In this document: piece after piece, positions 35,528-44,181 of the stretch
Layout: the number at the start of each line of letters is the position of its first letter
Numbering within the stretch: the stretch's first letter is position 1
Assembly: GCF_001975705.1 (NCBI RefSeq)
Contig: NZ_CP015093.1
Span: forward strand, 2,294,001-2,358,000
From: Salipiger abyssi
Lineage (GTDB): Bacteria; Pseudomonadota; Alphaproteobacteria; Rhodobacterales; Rhodobacteraceae
Direction of reading: 5' to 3'
DNA length: 64,000 nt
Notes under the pieces: generated by a model
What the model was told of the DNA's origin: nothing
Seen by the model: only the letters and a program-made list of their open reading frames with translations
Databases searched by the model: none
Program-made: the position numbers and the translations under genes

Positions 35528-35652
35528 GGGACTGGTCCAATCGACAAGGGATATATGCCGGGCTTACCATCTATGCGCCCAGGCGACCATAGCGTTCTGC
35601 GGCGCGGTCGATGAGAGAGGCTATGCCTCGCGGTCCCGTCGCGCCCGGCGCC

Positions 35653-36504
35653 TTATTCGAAAGCGATCTCGGTCACCTCGCCCTGCCAGAACGGAAAGGT
35701 TTCGCCGCCCGCCGCGCGCGCGGTGATGAAACCGTGCGGGATCATCATCCCCTGAACCTCCCGATAGTCGCCGCGCCAGGAATATTCGCCGGACCCGTGA
35801 TAGGGCGTGTTCAGATCCCCGTCCTCTTCGGCCAGGAAGCTCTCCAGGCTGCCATCCTCGCGGAATTGCGCGACCATCGAGGCTTCGAGCCCGAAACCCG
35901 ATACCGTGGCGCGGGCGTGGTGCGCGTCGACGGGTTCCCAGCTGACCGGGCCGCCGGGCAGCAGCGCCATGGGGAAGAGCGGGCTTTCCAGCAGCCAGCG
36001 ACGCAGCGAGATACGGTTCAGCACCTCGCTTTCGCGCTCGTCCACCACGGTGAGGGTGGAGGCGATCTTTGCCCGCATCACCATCTTGCCTTCGGCGAAG
36101 TAATCATAGGGCCGGGCCCAGAGCACTTTCATCATCGGCGTGGTGGCATCGAACATCAGCGCGGGTGTCGCCACGGCGATGTTCTGCGAGGCGCGGGTCG
36201 GCTCGAACGCCTCCATCAGCGGGCGCCGGAAGTCGCCGCGCTCGGCCATATGAACGAAGCTGTGGGGCGAGGACAGTTCGGGCACGGCAAAGCGCAGATA
36301 GCGCTGAACCGGCGCCGGCAGGTCGGCGAAGGCGTCGGCCTTGACCGCAACGGGGCCGTAATCTTTGGCGATCTGGCGGACCGAGGCGACACGACCGGCG
36401 ATCTCGCGCTCGGTGAGCAGGGTCGAGATGCCGATCCAGATGGCGAGGCCGAGCACGGGCAGGGCGATGAGGGCGGCGGCAATGGTCAGGGGACGGCGGG
36501 TCAT
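35653..36504 (-). CDS. DUF6544 family protein, membrane-anchored
   Basis: A 283-residue protein with one N-terminal membrane helix (about 8-28, IAAALIALPVLGLAIWIGI) and a large domain outside the membrane. The segment LPAPVQRYLRFAVPE is the mark of the DUF6544 family, and the beta-rich end (EVQGMMIPHGFITARAAGGE then FPFWQGEVTEIAFE) fits it. It has no known biochemical role; the fold may bind a lipid or small ligand, but this is a guess. It lies 21 bases after a TetR gene on the same strand and is very likely in its operon. Confidence 0.7.
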   Translation of the reverse strand: MTRRPLTIAAALIALPVLGLAIWIGISTLLTEREIAGRVASVRQIAKDYGPVAVKADAFADLPAPVQRYLRFAVPELSSPHSFVHMAERGDFRRPLMEAFEPTRASQNIAVATPALMFDATTPMMKVLWARPYDYFAEGKMVMRAKIASTLTVVDERESEVLNRISLRRWLLESPLFPMALLPGGPVSWEPVDAHHARATVSGFGLEASMVAQFREDGSLESFLAEEDGDLNTPYHGSGEYSWRGDYREVQGMMIPHGFITARAAGGETFPFWQGEVTEIAFE

Positions 36505-36525
36505 GACGGTGTCTTTCGGTTGATC

Positions 36526-37152
36526 TCAGGAAAGTGGGCGCCGGGTGGCGCTGATAAAGCCCATAAGCATGTCGACGGTCGCCATGGCGGCGGCGCGGGC
36601 GCCGGCCTGGTCGGCGACCGGCGCGCGGTCCTGCAAGACCAGCGAGGCCGCGCCATGGACCGCCGACCAGAGTGTGAAGGCCGTCTGCGCATCGTCTTCG
36701 GCGGGCAGATAGCCCTCGGCCTGACAGCCGCGTACGGCGGCGCGCAGGGCGGCGAGGCACGCGGCGCCGGCATCGGTGGCGAATGGGCTTTCGTCTGTGA
36801 CGACAAGAGGCGGAGGGGAGAACATCAGCCGGTAGAGACCGGACCGTTCGAAGGCAAAGCGCAGATAGGCATGGCCGCCCTCGCGCAGCCGGGCAAAGGC
36901 ATCGCCGTCATGATGCGCGGCGAGGGCGAGCTTTTCCTCGAGCATCATGCGGAATCCGGCGTCGTGGACGGCGCGCAGCAGTGCGTCCTTGTTGGCGAAA
37001 TGGGTGTAGAGCGCGGGCGCCCGGCATCCGACCGCCGTCGCCACCTCGGAAAGCGTGATCGCCGTTGCCGCCTTTTCGTCGAGCAGACGGATGGTTTCCG
37101 CGATGGCGCGGGTGCGAATGTCTATCTGCTGGGTCTTGCGGGGACGGGCCAT
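36526..37152 (-). CDS. TetR family regulator with WHG-type C-terminal domain
   Basis: A 208-residue TetR protein. The HTH is clear: AATAITLSEVATAVGCRAP then ALYTHFANKDALLRAV. The C-terminal half shows HAYLRFAFERSGLYRLMFSP and LWSAVHGAASLVL, the pattern of the TetR WHG ligand domain. Its start lies 14 bases from a 25-bp perfect palindrome, which is almost surely its operator. It would repress itself and the DUF6544 gene behind it. The inducer is unknown. Confidence 0.9.
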   Translation of the reverse strand: MARPRKTQQIDIRTRAIAETIRLLDEKAATAITLSEVATAVGCRAPALYTHFANKDALLRAVHDAGFRMMLEEKLALAAHHDGDAFARLREGGHAYLRFAFERSGLYRLMFSPPPLVVTDESPFATDAGAACLAALRAAVRGCQAEGYLPAEDDAQTAFTLWSAVHGAASLVLQDRAPVADQAGARAAAMATVDMLMGFISATRRPLS

Positions 37153-37673
37153 GGGGATACTCTGAATTAATTTAATGACATTAAATTAATAAAATTAAAT
37201 TAAATAGTCAAGCGCTGTTCTTGTGCCGCCGTGACGCTTTCCGGTCCGGACGGCGGTGCGCTCTCGGCGTGGAGGCGTATCCGTAATGACTTGATGTGAA
37301 TGGTATTCTTCCGAAGATGCGCCCGGGCAGGCCATTCGGACGGAGCGCAAAACCCATGGTCGGGGTCGGCACGACCGCGTTGCATTGCCCGCCTGATCCC
37401 TGTTTTTCCACACATGATTCTCGCTATCAGCGCTGTTTCGGGACGCCGATTGCGGGGCTGTTTTCTGATCGGAGCAGCGACCCGGTCCAACGCGATCCGA
37501 CAGCCCGAAGGGCCGCTCTCGGAGCTTCACCGGCGTTTCACATGGGCTTGATCCTTTGCAACCTTTTCTTTGGTGGCGCCCGGCGCGTCCTATGTTAGCC
37601 TTATTACAGAGGAGGCTGAGGAAGCTGCACGCGCCCTCACGCGCGGCCCTCCGCCGCAAAGAAGGAGACCCAG
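37153..37673. other. 521-base gap between tetR (DUF6544 operon) and degP
   Basis: It holds the tetR operator and its AT-rich tail (37160-37208), then GC-rich DNA that has no protein-like frame. The last 100 bases must contain the degP promoter; TATGTT near 37590 is a possible -10 but has no good partner. I see no RNA gene in it. Confidence 0.4.
37166..37190. promoter_or_regulatory. TetR operator, 25-bp perfect palindrome
   Basis: ATTAATTTAATG and its exact reverse complement CATTAAATTAAT flank a single central A. A further partial arm (AATTAAATTAAAT) follows to 37205, so a second weaker site may exist. It stands 14 bases upstream of the tetR start. Confidence 0.8.
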
Positions 37674-39143
37674 GTGAAACCCCAAGCACTTGCTGTGACA
37701 CGCGACAACGCCACGCCGCTCCGGTTGTTCTGGCTTGCGACGCTGTCGATGTTCCTGATCGTATCCCAGGCGCTGATGGCGCAGGCCCGCGGCGTGCCCG
37801 AGAGCTTTGCCGATCTGGCCGAGCGCATCAGCCCCTCGGTGGTGAACATCACCACCTCGACCATGGTGGCCGGGCGCACCGGACCGCAGGGCATCGTGCC
37901 CGAAGGCTCGCCCTTCGAGGATTTCTTCCGCGAATTCCAGGATCGCAACGGCCCGCAGGGCGACCGTCCTCGCCGCTCCTCGGCGCTGGGCTCGGGCTTC
38001 GTGATTTCCGAAGACGGCTATATCGTCACCAACAACCACGTCATCGACGGCGCCGACGAGATCGAGATCGAGTTCTTCGAGGGCTTCACCCTGCCCGCGA
38101 CACTGGTCGGCACCGACCGCAACACCGATATCGCCCTGCTCAAGGTCGAAGCGGAAGAGCCGCTGAAATTCGTCAATTTCGGCAATAGCGACGAGGCCCG
38201 CGTCGGCGACTGGGTGATGGCGATGGGCAACCCGCTGGGCCAGGGCTTTTCGGTCTCGGCCGGCATCGTTTCCGCCCGCAACCGGGCGCTCTCGGGCACC
38301 TATGACGATTACATCCAGACCGATGCCGCCATCAACCGTGGCAACTCGGGCGGGCCGCTCTTCAACATGAACGGCGATGTGATCGGCGTGAACACCGCGA
38401 TCCTGTCGCCCAATGGCGGTTCCATCGGCATCGGCTTCTCCATGGCCTCCAACGTGGTGACCAAGGTGGTCGACCAGCTCAAGCAATATGGCGAGACCCG
38501 CCGCGGCTGGCTGGGCGTGCGCATTCAGGACGTGACCGACGATGTCGCCGAAGCGCTGGGCCTCGCCTCGGCTAAGGGCGCGCTGGTCTCCGACGTGCCC
38601 GAGGGCCCGGCGATGGAAGCCGGCATGGAAGCGGGCGACGTGATCGTGAGCTTCGACGGGCGCGAGATCGAGGACACCCGCCAGCTCGTCCGCATCGTCG
38701 GCAACACCGAAGTTGGCAAGGCCGTCCGCGTTGTGGTGAACCGCAACGGCAAGACCGAGACGCTGCTGGTGACGCTGGGCCGCCGCGAAGAGGCGGAGCG
38801 CACCTATCCCGCTTCGCAGGAGGTGACCCCGGAAGAGCCCTCGCAAATGGAGCTGCTCGGCCTCACGCTGAGCCCGCTGACGCAGGAGCTGCGCGACGAG
38901 ATGGACCTGCCGGTGAGCGCCAAGGGCCTTGCCGTGACGGCGGTGGACGAGACCTCGGAGGCCTTCGAGAAGGGGCTGCGTGCCGGTGACGTGATCACCG
39001 AGGCGGGCCAGGTCCAGGTTCTGACGGTCGCGGATCTGGAAGGCCAGATCGAAGAGGCCGAGGCCGCCGGGCGCAAGTCGCTGCTCTTGCTGGTGCGCCG
39101 GGGCGGCGATCCGCGCTTCGTGGCGCTGTCGCTGGAGCCGTAA
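37674..39143 (+). CDS. DegP/DegQ-type periplasmic serine protease (Do family)
   Basis: A 489-residue HtrA protease. A signal anchor/peptide (about 17-38, ending MAQARG) sends it to the periplasm. The trypsin-like triad is complete: His in YIVTNNHVIDGA, Asp in DRNTDIALLKV, Ser in GNSGGPLFN. Two PDZ domains follow (GWLGVRIQDVTDD..., then LGLTLSPLTQELRDEM). It degrades or refolds damaged envelope proteins. The GTG start at 37674 has AAGGAG at good spacing. No hflKC genes precede it. The product could equally be named DegQ or MucD; sequence does not decide. Confidence 0.94.
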   Translation: MKPQALAVTRDNATPLRLFWLATLSMFLIVSQALMAQARGVPESFADLAERISPSVVNITTSTMVAGRTGPQGIVPEGSPFEDFFREFQDRNGPQGDRPRRSSALGSGFVISEDGYIVTNNHVIDGADEIEIEFFEGFTLPATLVGTDRNTDIALLKVEAEEPLKFVNFGNSDEARVGDWVMAMGNPLGQGFSVSAGIVSARNRALSGTYDDYIQTDAAINRGNSGGPLFNMNGDVIGVNTAILSPNGGSIGIGFSMASNVVTKVVDQLKQYGETRRGWLGVRIQDVTDDVAEALGLASAKGALVSDVPEGPAMEAGMEAGDVIVSFDGREIEDTRQLVRIVGNTEVGKAVRVVVNRNGKTETLLVTLGRREEAERTYPASQEVTPEEPSQMELLGLTLSPLTQELRDEMDLPVSAKGLAVTAVDETSEAFEKGLRAGDVITEAGQVQVLTVADLEGQIEEAEAAGRKSLLLLVRRGGDPRFVALSLEP

Positions 39144-39167
39144 GCGGCCCGACACACCGGATGAAAA

Positions 39168-39196
39168 GGGGGCGGGCCTGCGGGGCCGCCCTTTTT
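39168..39196 (+). terminator. Terminator after degP
   Basis: GGGCGG (39170-39175) pairs with CCGCCC (39186-39191) and is followed by TTTTT. It starts about 25 bases after the degP stop. Confidence 0.75.
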
Positions 39197-39251
39197 CTTT
39201 GCGCTTGGGGGCAGGCCATGGACCTCCGGTCTGTCTGTGCGCCTGGCAACA

Positions 39252-39271
39252 GCCGATTTGCGCAAATCGGC
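39252..39271. promoter_or_regulatory. Perfect 20-bp palindrome upstream of yghU
   Basis: GCCGATTTGC joined directly to its reverse complement GCAAATCGGC. It lies between the degP terminator and the yghU-like gene, 74 bases before its start, where an operator would be. No regulator gene is adjacent. Confidence 0.5.
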
Positions 39272-39285
39272 ATATCGCGGTGTCT

Positions 39286-39309
39286 GGCAATCCGGGAATC
39301 CGGAGTTAG
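39286..39309 (+). repeat. Second small repeat, copy B
   Basis: GGCAATCCGGGAATCCGGAG and a few following bases match the reverse complement of 34106-34129 at about 18 of 24 positions. It carries a short TCCGG-GAAT-CCGGA hairpin and lies in the yghU leader region. Confidence 0.35.
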
Positions 39310-39344
39310 GTTCATCGGGCGAACAGAAATAGGGAAACGCAGCC

Positions 39345-40205
39345 ATGAGCGAAGATTACACCCCGCCCCGGGTCTGGACCTGGGAGCAGGAGAGCGGCGG
39401 CCAGTTCGCCTCGATCAACCGGCCCATCGCGGGGCCCACCCATGACAAGGAGCTGCCGGTCGGCAAGCATCCGTTCCAGCTCTACAGCCTCGCCACGCCC
39501 AACGGGCAGAAGGTGACCATCCTCTTCGAAGAGCTGCTGGCGGCGGGCTATACCGGGGCGGAATACGACGCCTGGCTGATCCGTATCGGCGATGGCGATC
39601 AGTTCGGTTCGGGCTTTGTCGGGATCAACCCGAACTCCAAGATCCCGGCGCTGCTGGACCGCTCGGGCACGGCGCCGGTGCGGGTGTTCGAATCCGGCGC
39701 CATCCTGCTGCATCTGGCGGAGAAGTTCGGCGCCTTCCTCGGCAAACCCGAAGACCGGCCGGAGATGCTCTCCTGGCTGTTCTGGCAGATGGGCAGCGCG
39801 CCCTATGTCGGTGGCGGCTTCGGGCATTTCTACGCCTATGCGCCCTACAAGATGCAATATCCCATCGACCGCTTCACGATGGAGACCAAGCGCCAGCTCG
39901 ACGTGCTCGACCGCAATCTGGCCGAGCGCCGCTATATGACCGGCGACGATTACACCATCGCCGATATCGCCATCTGGTGCTGGTACGGCAATATGGCGCT
40001 GGGCCGTTCCTACGAGGCGGGCGAGTTCCTCGATGTGGAAAGCTACAAGAACCTCCAGCGCTGGGCGAAAGAGATCGACGCGCGCCCCGCGGTGGCCCGG
40101 GGCCGCATGGTGAACCGGGTGGTCGGAGAGCCTTCCGAGCAACTGCACGAGCGTCACGACGCCTCGGATTTCGACACCAACACCCAGGACAAGCTGGCAG
40201 GCTGA
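39345..40205 (+). CDS. yghU: YghU-type glutathione S-transferase / disulfide-bond oxidoreductase
   Basis: A 286-residue GST of the Nu/YghU class. The long N-terminal extension (YTPPRVWTWEQESGGQFASI) before the thioredoxin fold is characteristic, as are FQLYSLATPNGQKVTILFEE and NPNSKIPALLD in the glutathione site, and DDYTIADIAIWCWYG in the helical domain. YghU binds two glutathiones and reduces organic hydroperoxides and disulfides. It is monocistronic, with a hairpin after it and a 20-bp palindrome before it. Confidence 0.92.
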   Translation: MSEDYTPPRVWTWEQESGGQFASINRPIAGPTHDKELPVGKHPFQLYSLATPNGQKVTILFEELLAAGYTGAEYDAWLIRIGDGDQFGSGFVGINPNSKIPALLDRSGTAPVRVFESGAILLHLAEKFGAFLGKPEDRPEMLSWLFWQMGSAPYVGGGFGHFYAYAPYKMQYPIDRFTMETKRQLDVLDRNLAERRYMTGDDYTIADIAIWCWYGNMALGRSYEAGEFLDVESYKNLQRWAKEIDARPAVARGRMVNRVVGEPSEQLHERHDASDFDTNTQDKLAG

Positions 40206-40217
40206 GCGCCGCCTGCC

Positions 40218-40252
40218 CTGGCCGCCCCTGCCGATGGACAAGGGGCGGCCAG
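40218..40252 (+). terminator. Hairpin terminator-like element after yghU
   Basis: A perfect 12-bp stem, CTGGCCGCCCCT with AGGGGCGGCCAG, 13 bases after the yghU stop. There is no T tract, so it may rather protect the mRNA end or need Rho. Confidence 0.5.
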
Positions 40253-40291
40253 CCGCTATAGTGCGTGTTTCGTGACAAGCGGGGGCATGCG

Positions 40292-40786
40292 ATGGCGGAA
40301 GAGACGGTCAAGGTCGGCATCATCATGGGCAGCCAGTCGGACTGGCCCACCATGGAAGAAGCGGCGAACATTCTGGACGAGCTGGGCGTGGCCTATGAGG
40401 TCAGGATCGTCTCGGCGCACCGCACGCCCGACCGGCTCTGGAGCTATGGCAAGGAGGCTGCCGGGCGCGGTCTTCAGGTGATCATCGCCGGCGCCGGCGG
40501 GGCCGCGCATCTGCCGGGCATGATGGCTTCGAAAACCCGCGTGCCGGTGATCGGCGTGCCGGTGCAGACCCGGGCGCTTTCCGGCGTCGACAGCCTCTAT
40601 TCCATCGTGCAGATGCCGCGCGGCTTTCCCGTCGGCACCATGGCCATAGGCGGGGCCGGGGCGGCCAATGCCGGGCTGATGGCGGCGGGCATCCTCGCGC
40701 TTCAGGATTCCGCGCTCGCCGACCGGCTCGATGCCTGGCGCGCGGCGCTCTCCGACTCCATCCCCGACGAGCCGCAGCGCGACTGA
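40292..40786 (+). CDS. purE: N5-carboxyaminoimidazole ribonucleotide mutase
   Basis: A 164-residue class I PurE that moves the carboxyl group of N5-CAIR to give CAIR in purine synthesis. It has the fold's start [13 protein letters not shown], the active-site His in [22 protein letters not shown] and [15 protein letters not shown]. PurK follows 62 bases later, the usual partner that supplies N5-CAIR. The ATG at 40292 begins the conserved protein. Confidence 0.96.
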   Translation: MAEETVKVGIIMGSQSDWPTMEEAANILDELGVAYEVRIVSAHRTPDRLWSYGKEAAGRGLQVIIAGAGGAAHLPGMMASKTRVPVIGVPVQTRALSGVDSLYSIVQMPRGFPVGTMAIGGAGAANAGLMAAGILALQDSALADRLDAWRAALSDSIPDEPQRD

Positions 40787-40848
40787 GCGCTTGCGGCGGG
40801 CGCCGTTTCGCGACAGAACCGCCGCAGATACGTGACCGGAGGCAGATC

Positions 40849-41919
40849 ATGACCGACCAACTCCCTCAGGGCGCCACCATCGGCATTCTCGGCGGTGGCC
40901 AGCTCGGCCGCATGCTGTCGGTCGCGGCCAGCCGTCTGGGCCTGCGCTGCCATGTCTACGAGCCGGGCATGGCGCCGCCCGCCGGTCATGTGGCGGATCG
41001 GGTCACCACCGCCTCCTATGACGACAAGGCCGCGCTCGAGGCCTTTGCCGCCTCGGTCGATGTGATCACCTACGAGTTCGAGAACATCCCCACGGACGCG
41101 CTCGACACGCTTCAGGCGCTCTGCCCGATCCGCCCGGGGCGCGAGGCGCTGCGGGTCAGCCAGGACCGGCTGACGGAAAAGACCTTTCTCACCGATCTCG
41201 GCCTCACCACCGCGCCTTTCGCCGATATCACCGACGCGAAAAGCCTGACCCAGGCGCTGGAGATCATCGGCACCCCGGCGATCCTCAAGACCCGCCGTTT
41301 CGGCTATGACGGCAAGGGGCAGGTGCGCATCCAGAGCTCCGACGAGGCGGCTGCCGCGCTGGCGGAGATGCGCGGTGCGCCGGCGATCCTCGAAGGCTTT
41401 GTGACCTTCACGCACGAGGTCTCGGTCATCGCCGCGCGTAGCGCCGACGGCGCCGTCGCCTGCTACGATCCCGGCGAGAATATCCACCGCGAGGGCATCC
41501 TGCGCACCACCACCGTGCCCGCGCGGCTCAGCACGGCGCAGCGCACCGATGCGGTGCTGCTGGCGGCCAAGATCCTGAATGCGCTGAACTATGTGGGCGT
41601 CATGGGGGTGGAGCTCTTCGTGACGCCGCAGGGCCTGCTGGTGAACGAGATCGCGCCGCGTGTGCACAATTCCGGCCACTGGACGCAGAACGGCTGCACC
41701 ATCGACCAGTTCGAGCAGCATATCCGCGCCGTCGCCAACTGGCCGCTGGGCGATGGCAGCCGCTATGCCGATGTGCAGATGGAGAACCTGATCGGCGACG
41801 ATCTCGACAAGCTGCCCGAGCTTGCGGGCGAGGCGGATACGGCAATCCATCTCTACGGCAAGGAGGCGGTGAAGCCGGGCCGCAAGATGGGCCATGTGAA
41901 CCGGATCGTGCGCGGCTGA
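40849..41919 (+). CDS. purK: N5-carboxyaminoimidazole ribonucleotide synthase
   Basis: A 356-residue ATP-grasp enzyme making N5-CAIR from AIR, bicarbonate and ATP. It begins IGILGGGQLGRMLSVAA (nucleotide/AIR loop), has DVITYEFENIP, the ATP-grasp segment ILKTRRFGYDGKGQ, and the metal/catalytic end NEIAPRVHNSGHWT. It forms the purE-purK pair; purine genes are often together in this order. Confidence 0.96.
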   Translation: MTDQLPQGATIGILGGGQLGRMLSVAASRLGLRCHVYEPGMAPPAGHVADRVTTASYDDKAALEAFAASVDVITYEFENIPTDALDTLQALCPIRPGREALRVSQDRLTEKTFLTDLGLTTAPFADITDAKSLTQALEIIGTPAILKTRRFGYDGKGQVRIQSSDEAAAALAEMRGAPAILEGFVTFTHEVSVIAARSADGAVACYDPGENIHREGILRTTTVPARLSTAQRTDAVLLAAKILNALNYVGVMGVELFVTPQGLLVNEIAPRVHNSGHWTQNGCTIDQFEQHIRAVANWPLGDGSRYADVQMENLIGDDLDKLPELAGEADTAIHLYGKEAVKPGRKMGHVNRIVRG

Positions 41920-41932
41920 GGCGTCGCGCGCT

Positions 41933-43072
41933 CTAGATCAGCCGTTCGGCGATCCCGCCCGACAGCCAGGCCATCTCTCCGCCCGCCATGGTCATCACGA
42001 TCCGCCGGGTCTCGCGCTCCATCACCACCAGATCGGCGCGCAGCCCGGGCTCCAGCCGCCCCCGGTCCTCCAGCCCCAGCAGCCGCGCCGGCCCCTCCGA
42101 CACCAGCCGCCAGGCCGCGACCTCGTCGAGCAGGCCCAGCTCGACGCAGCGCCAGGCGGCGCGGGCCGGGGCAGGGTAGTGGTAATCCGAGGCCAGCGCG
42201 TCGCAGAGCCCCGCCGCGATCAGCTCGGACGCGGCGATATTGCCGGCATGGCTCGCCCCCCGCACCACGTTGGGCGCGCCCAGCACCACCGAATCGCCGC
42301 CCTCTCTCGCTGCCCGTGCCGCCTCCAGCGTCTCCGGAAACTCCGACACATGGGCGCCCCGCCCGCGCCAGAGCGCGCGGGTGTCCGCATTGCGGTCGTC
42401 ATGGCTGCCCATGCGCACGCCCCGCGCCGCCAGCCGTGCGCAGAGCGCATCCAGCGCTTCGGGCACCTCGTCGCTGCGCGCATGCAGCGCCTGCATCAGC
42501 GCCAGATGCGCCTCGGGCGAGCGCCCGGATTTCAGCGCCTGCCCGGTCAGGCGCGGCGGCTTGCGCCCCTCGGCGAGCCGGACATGCGGCAGGTGGTCGT
42601 TGAACACCACATAGCCGATCCCCCAGCGCGCCATCGCCGCCTCCGCCGCGTCGAAACTGTCGAGGAAATGCGTCTCCAGCCGCAATTGCAGCCGCAGGTC
42701 GATCGGTACCGTGGGCGCCACCTCGGCGACCGAGGCAAAGACCTCCTCGGCAAATTCCGGCCCGCGCATGCCGCCTTCCCAGGACCAGAACTGCGCCAGC
42801 ATCGCCGTGGTGATGCCATTGGCCGCAAGCTCCGCCGCGCAGGCCGCCACCCCGGACGCCCTCTCCCGCAGCGCCCCGCGGCGCGGTGCCATGTGCCGCT
42901 CGAACCCGTCGCCATGGGCGTCGACGATGCCGGGCAGAATGTCATAGCCCGTCAGATCCACCCGCCGCACGCCCAACTCATCGACAATCTTGCCGCCCGC
43001 GATGGCGAGCGGCGCCGCGTCCCAGCCACCGGGCCGCAGCACGCGGGCGTTTTCGAAACACAAAGCGATCAT
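41933..43072 (-). CDS. PhnM-like amidohydrolase (ribose 1-methylphosphonate 5-triphosphate diphosphatase family)
   Basis: A 379-residue amidohydrolase. DILPGIVDAHGDGFERHMAP carries the first metal His pair and the PhnM-type ERH. Further marks are TAMLAQFWSWEGG, SHDDRNAD, and CDALASDYHYPAPARAAW with the catalytic Asp, then the usual C-terminal metal-independent strand GLRADLVVME. PhnM removes pyrophosphate from ribose-methylphosphonate triphosphate in the C-P lyase pathway. No other phn gene is in the window, so the true substrate is unproven. The ATG at 43072 begins the conserved part. It is divergent from the ABC transporter operon. Confidence 0.8.
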   Translation of the reverse strand: MIALCFENARVLRPGGWDAAPLAIAGGKIVDELGVRRVDLTGYDILPGIVDAHGDGFERHMAPRRGALRERASGVAACAAELAANGITTAMLAQFWSWEGGMRGPEFAEEVFASVAEVAPTVPIDLRLQLRLETHFLDSFDAAEAAMARWGIGYVVFNDHLPHVRLAEGRKPPRLTGQALKSGRSPEAHLALMQALHARSDEVPEALDALCARLAARGVRMGSHDDRNADTRALWRGRGAHVSEFPETLEAARAAREGGDSVVLGAPNVVRGASHAGNIAASELIAAGLCDALASDYHYPAPARAAWRCVELGLLDEVAAWRLVSEGPARLLGLEDRGRLEPGLRADLVVMERETRRIVMTMAGGEMAWLSGGIAERLI

Positions 43073-43236
43073 GTGGGGGCTCTTGCAGACAGGGAGGGGG
43101 CGGCGATCGGGTGCATGGAGAGCGGGATACGGGCTTCGGCGATCCGGCGAAAGCCGCAAAACGCCGTCCCACCGCCGTGGTGCCTGCGCCGGCGATCCCG
43201 CTGGACCCGCGCCGCGCTGCCGCATAGGCTCGCCCC

Positions 43237-44181
43237 ATGCTCTCTTATGCGCTGAAACGACTGGCCATTCTCGCTGTCAGCCTCGCGGTTGCCTCGCTGG
43301 TCATCTTTCTGGTGGTCGAGGTCGCGCCGGGCGATCCGGCGAGCTATATGCTAGGCATCAATGCGCGCCCCGATACGGTGGCGGCGCTGCGCACGGAGCT
43401 CGGGCTCGACCTGCCGAAATGGGAGCGTTACCTGGCGTGGATCGGCGGCATGCTCCAGGGCGATTTCGGCACCTCCTATACCTATCGCGCGCCGGTGGCG
43501 CAGATGGTGACGGAACGGCTCTGGGTGTCGCTGCCGCTGGCGCTCTACGCGCTGACGCTCGCGACGCTGATCGCCTTCCCGGCGGGGATCTATGCCGCCG
43601 CACGGCGCGGGCGGGCGGGCGATATCGGCGTGATGGGGGCGACGCAGCTCGGCATCGCGGTGCCGAATTTCTGGTTCGCCATGCTGCTGGTGCTGCTCTT
43701 TGCGCTGAAACTGCGCTGGTTCAGCGCCGGCGGCTTTCCCGGCTGGGAGGCGCCGCTGGCCGCGCTCAAGGCGCTGACCCTGCCGGCGGTGGCACTGGCG
43801 CTGCCGCAGGCGGCGATCCTGGCGCGGGTCATGCGCTCCTCGCTGATCGATATCCTGCACGAGGATTTCATCCGCACCGCGCGGGCCAAGGGGCTGTCGC
43901 GCCGCCAGGCGCTCTGGCGCCACGGGGTGCGCAACGCGCTGATCCCGGTGCTGACGATCCTCGGTCTGCAATTCTCCTTCCTGCTCGCCGGCGCGATCAT
44001 CATCGAACAGGTGTTCTTTCTGCCGGGGCTCGGGCGGCTGATCTTTCAGGCCATCACCCAGCGCGACCTGATCGTGGTGGAATCGGTGGTGATGCTGCTG
44101 GTCTTTGCGGTGATCTCGGTGAATTTCCTCACAGATCTCGCCTATGCCGCCGCCGACCCCCGGCTGAGGGCGGCGCGATGA
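43237..44181 (+). CDS. ABC transporter permease, DppB/OppB type
   Basis: A 314-residue inner-membrane permease for peptides, nickel or similar substrates. The typical start LSYALKRLAILAVSL is followed by PGDPASYMLG, six helices, and the ATPase-contacting EAA loop (FIRTARAKGLSRRQALWRHG then VRNALIPVLTILG). The next permease overlaps it by four bases (ATGA). It is the first gene of the operon; no periplasmic binding protein precedes it. Confidence 0.92.
   Translation: MLSYALKRLAILAVSLAVASLVIFLVVEVAPGDPASYMLGINARPDTVAALRTELGLDLPKWERYLAWIGGMLQGDFGTSYTYRAPVAQMVTERLWVSLPLALYALTLATLIAFPAGIYAAARRGRAGDIGVMGATQLGIAVPNFWFAMLLVLLFALKLRWFSAGGFPGWEAPLAALKALTLPAVALALPQAAILARVMRSSLIDILHEDFIRTARAKGLSRRQALWRHGVRNALIPVLTILGLQFSFLLAGAIIIEQVFFLPGLGRLIFQAITQRDLIVVESVVMLLVFAVISVNFLTDLAYAAADPRLRAAR

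Noticed and set aside
37195..37701. Minus-strand and plus-strand open frames in the gap before degP
   Set aside because: No motif, no ribosome binding site, odd composition, and they overlap the tetR operator or the degP start.
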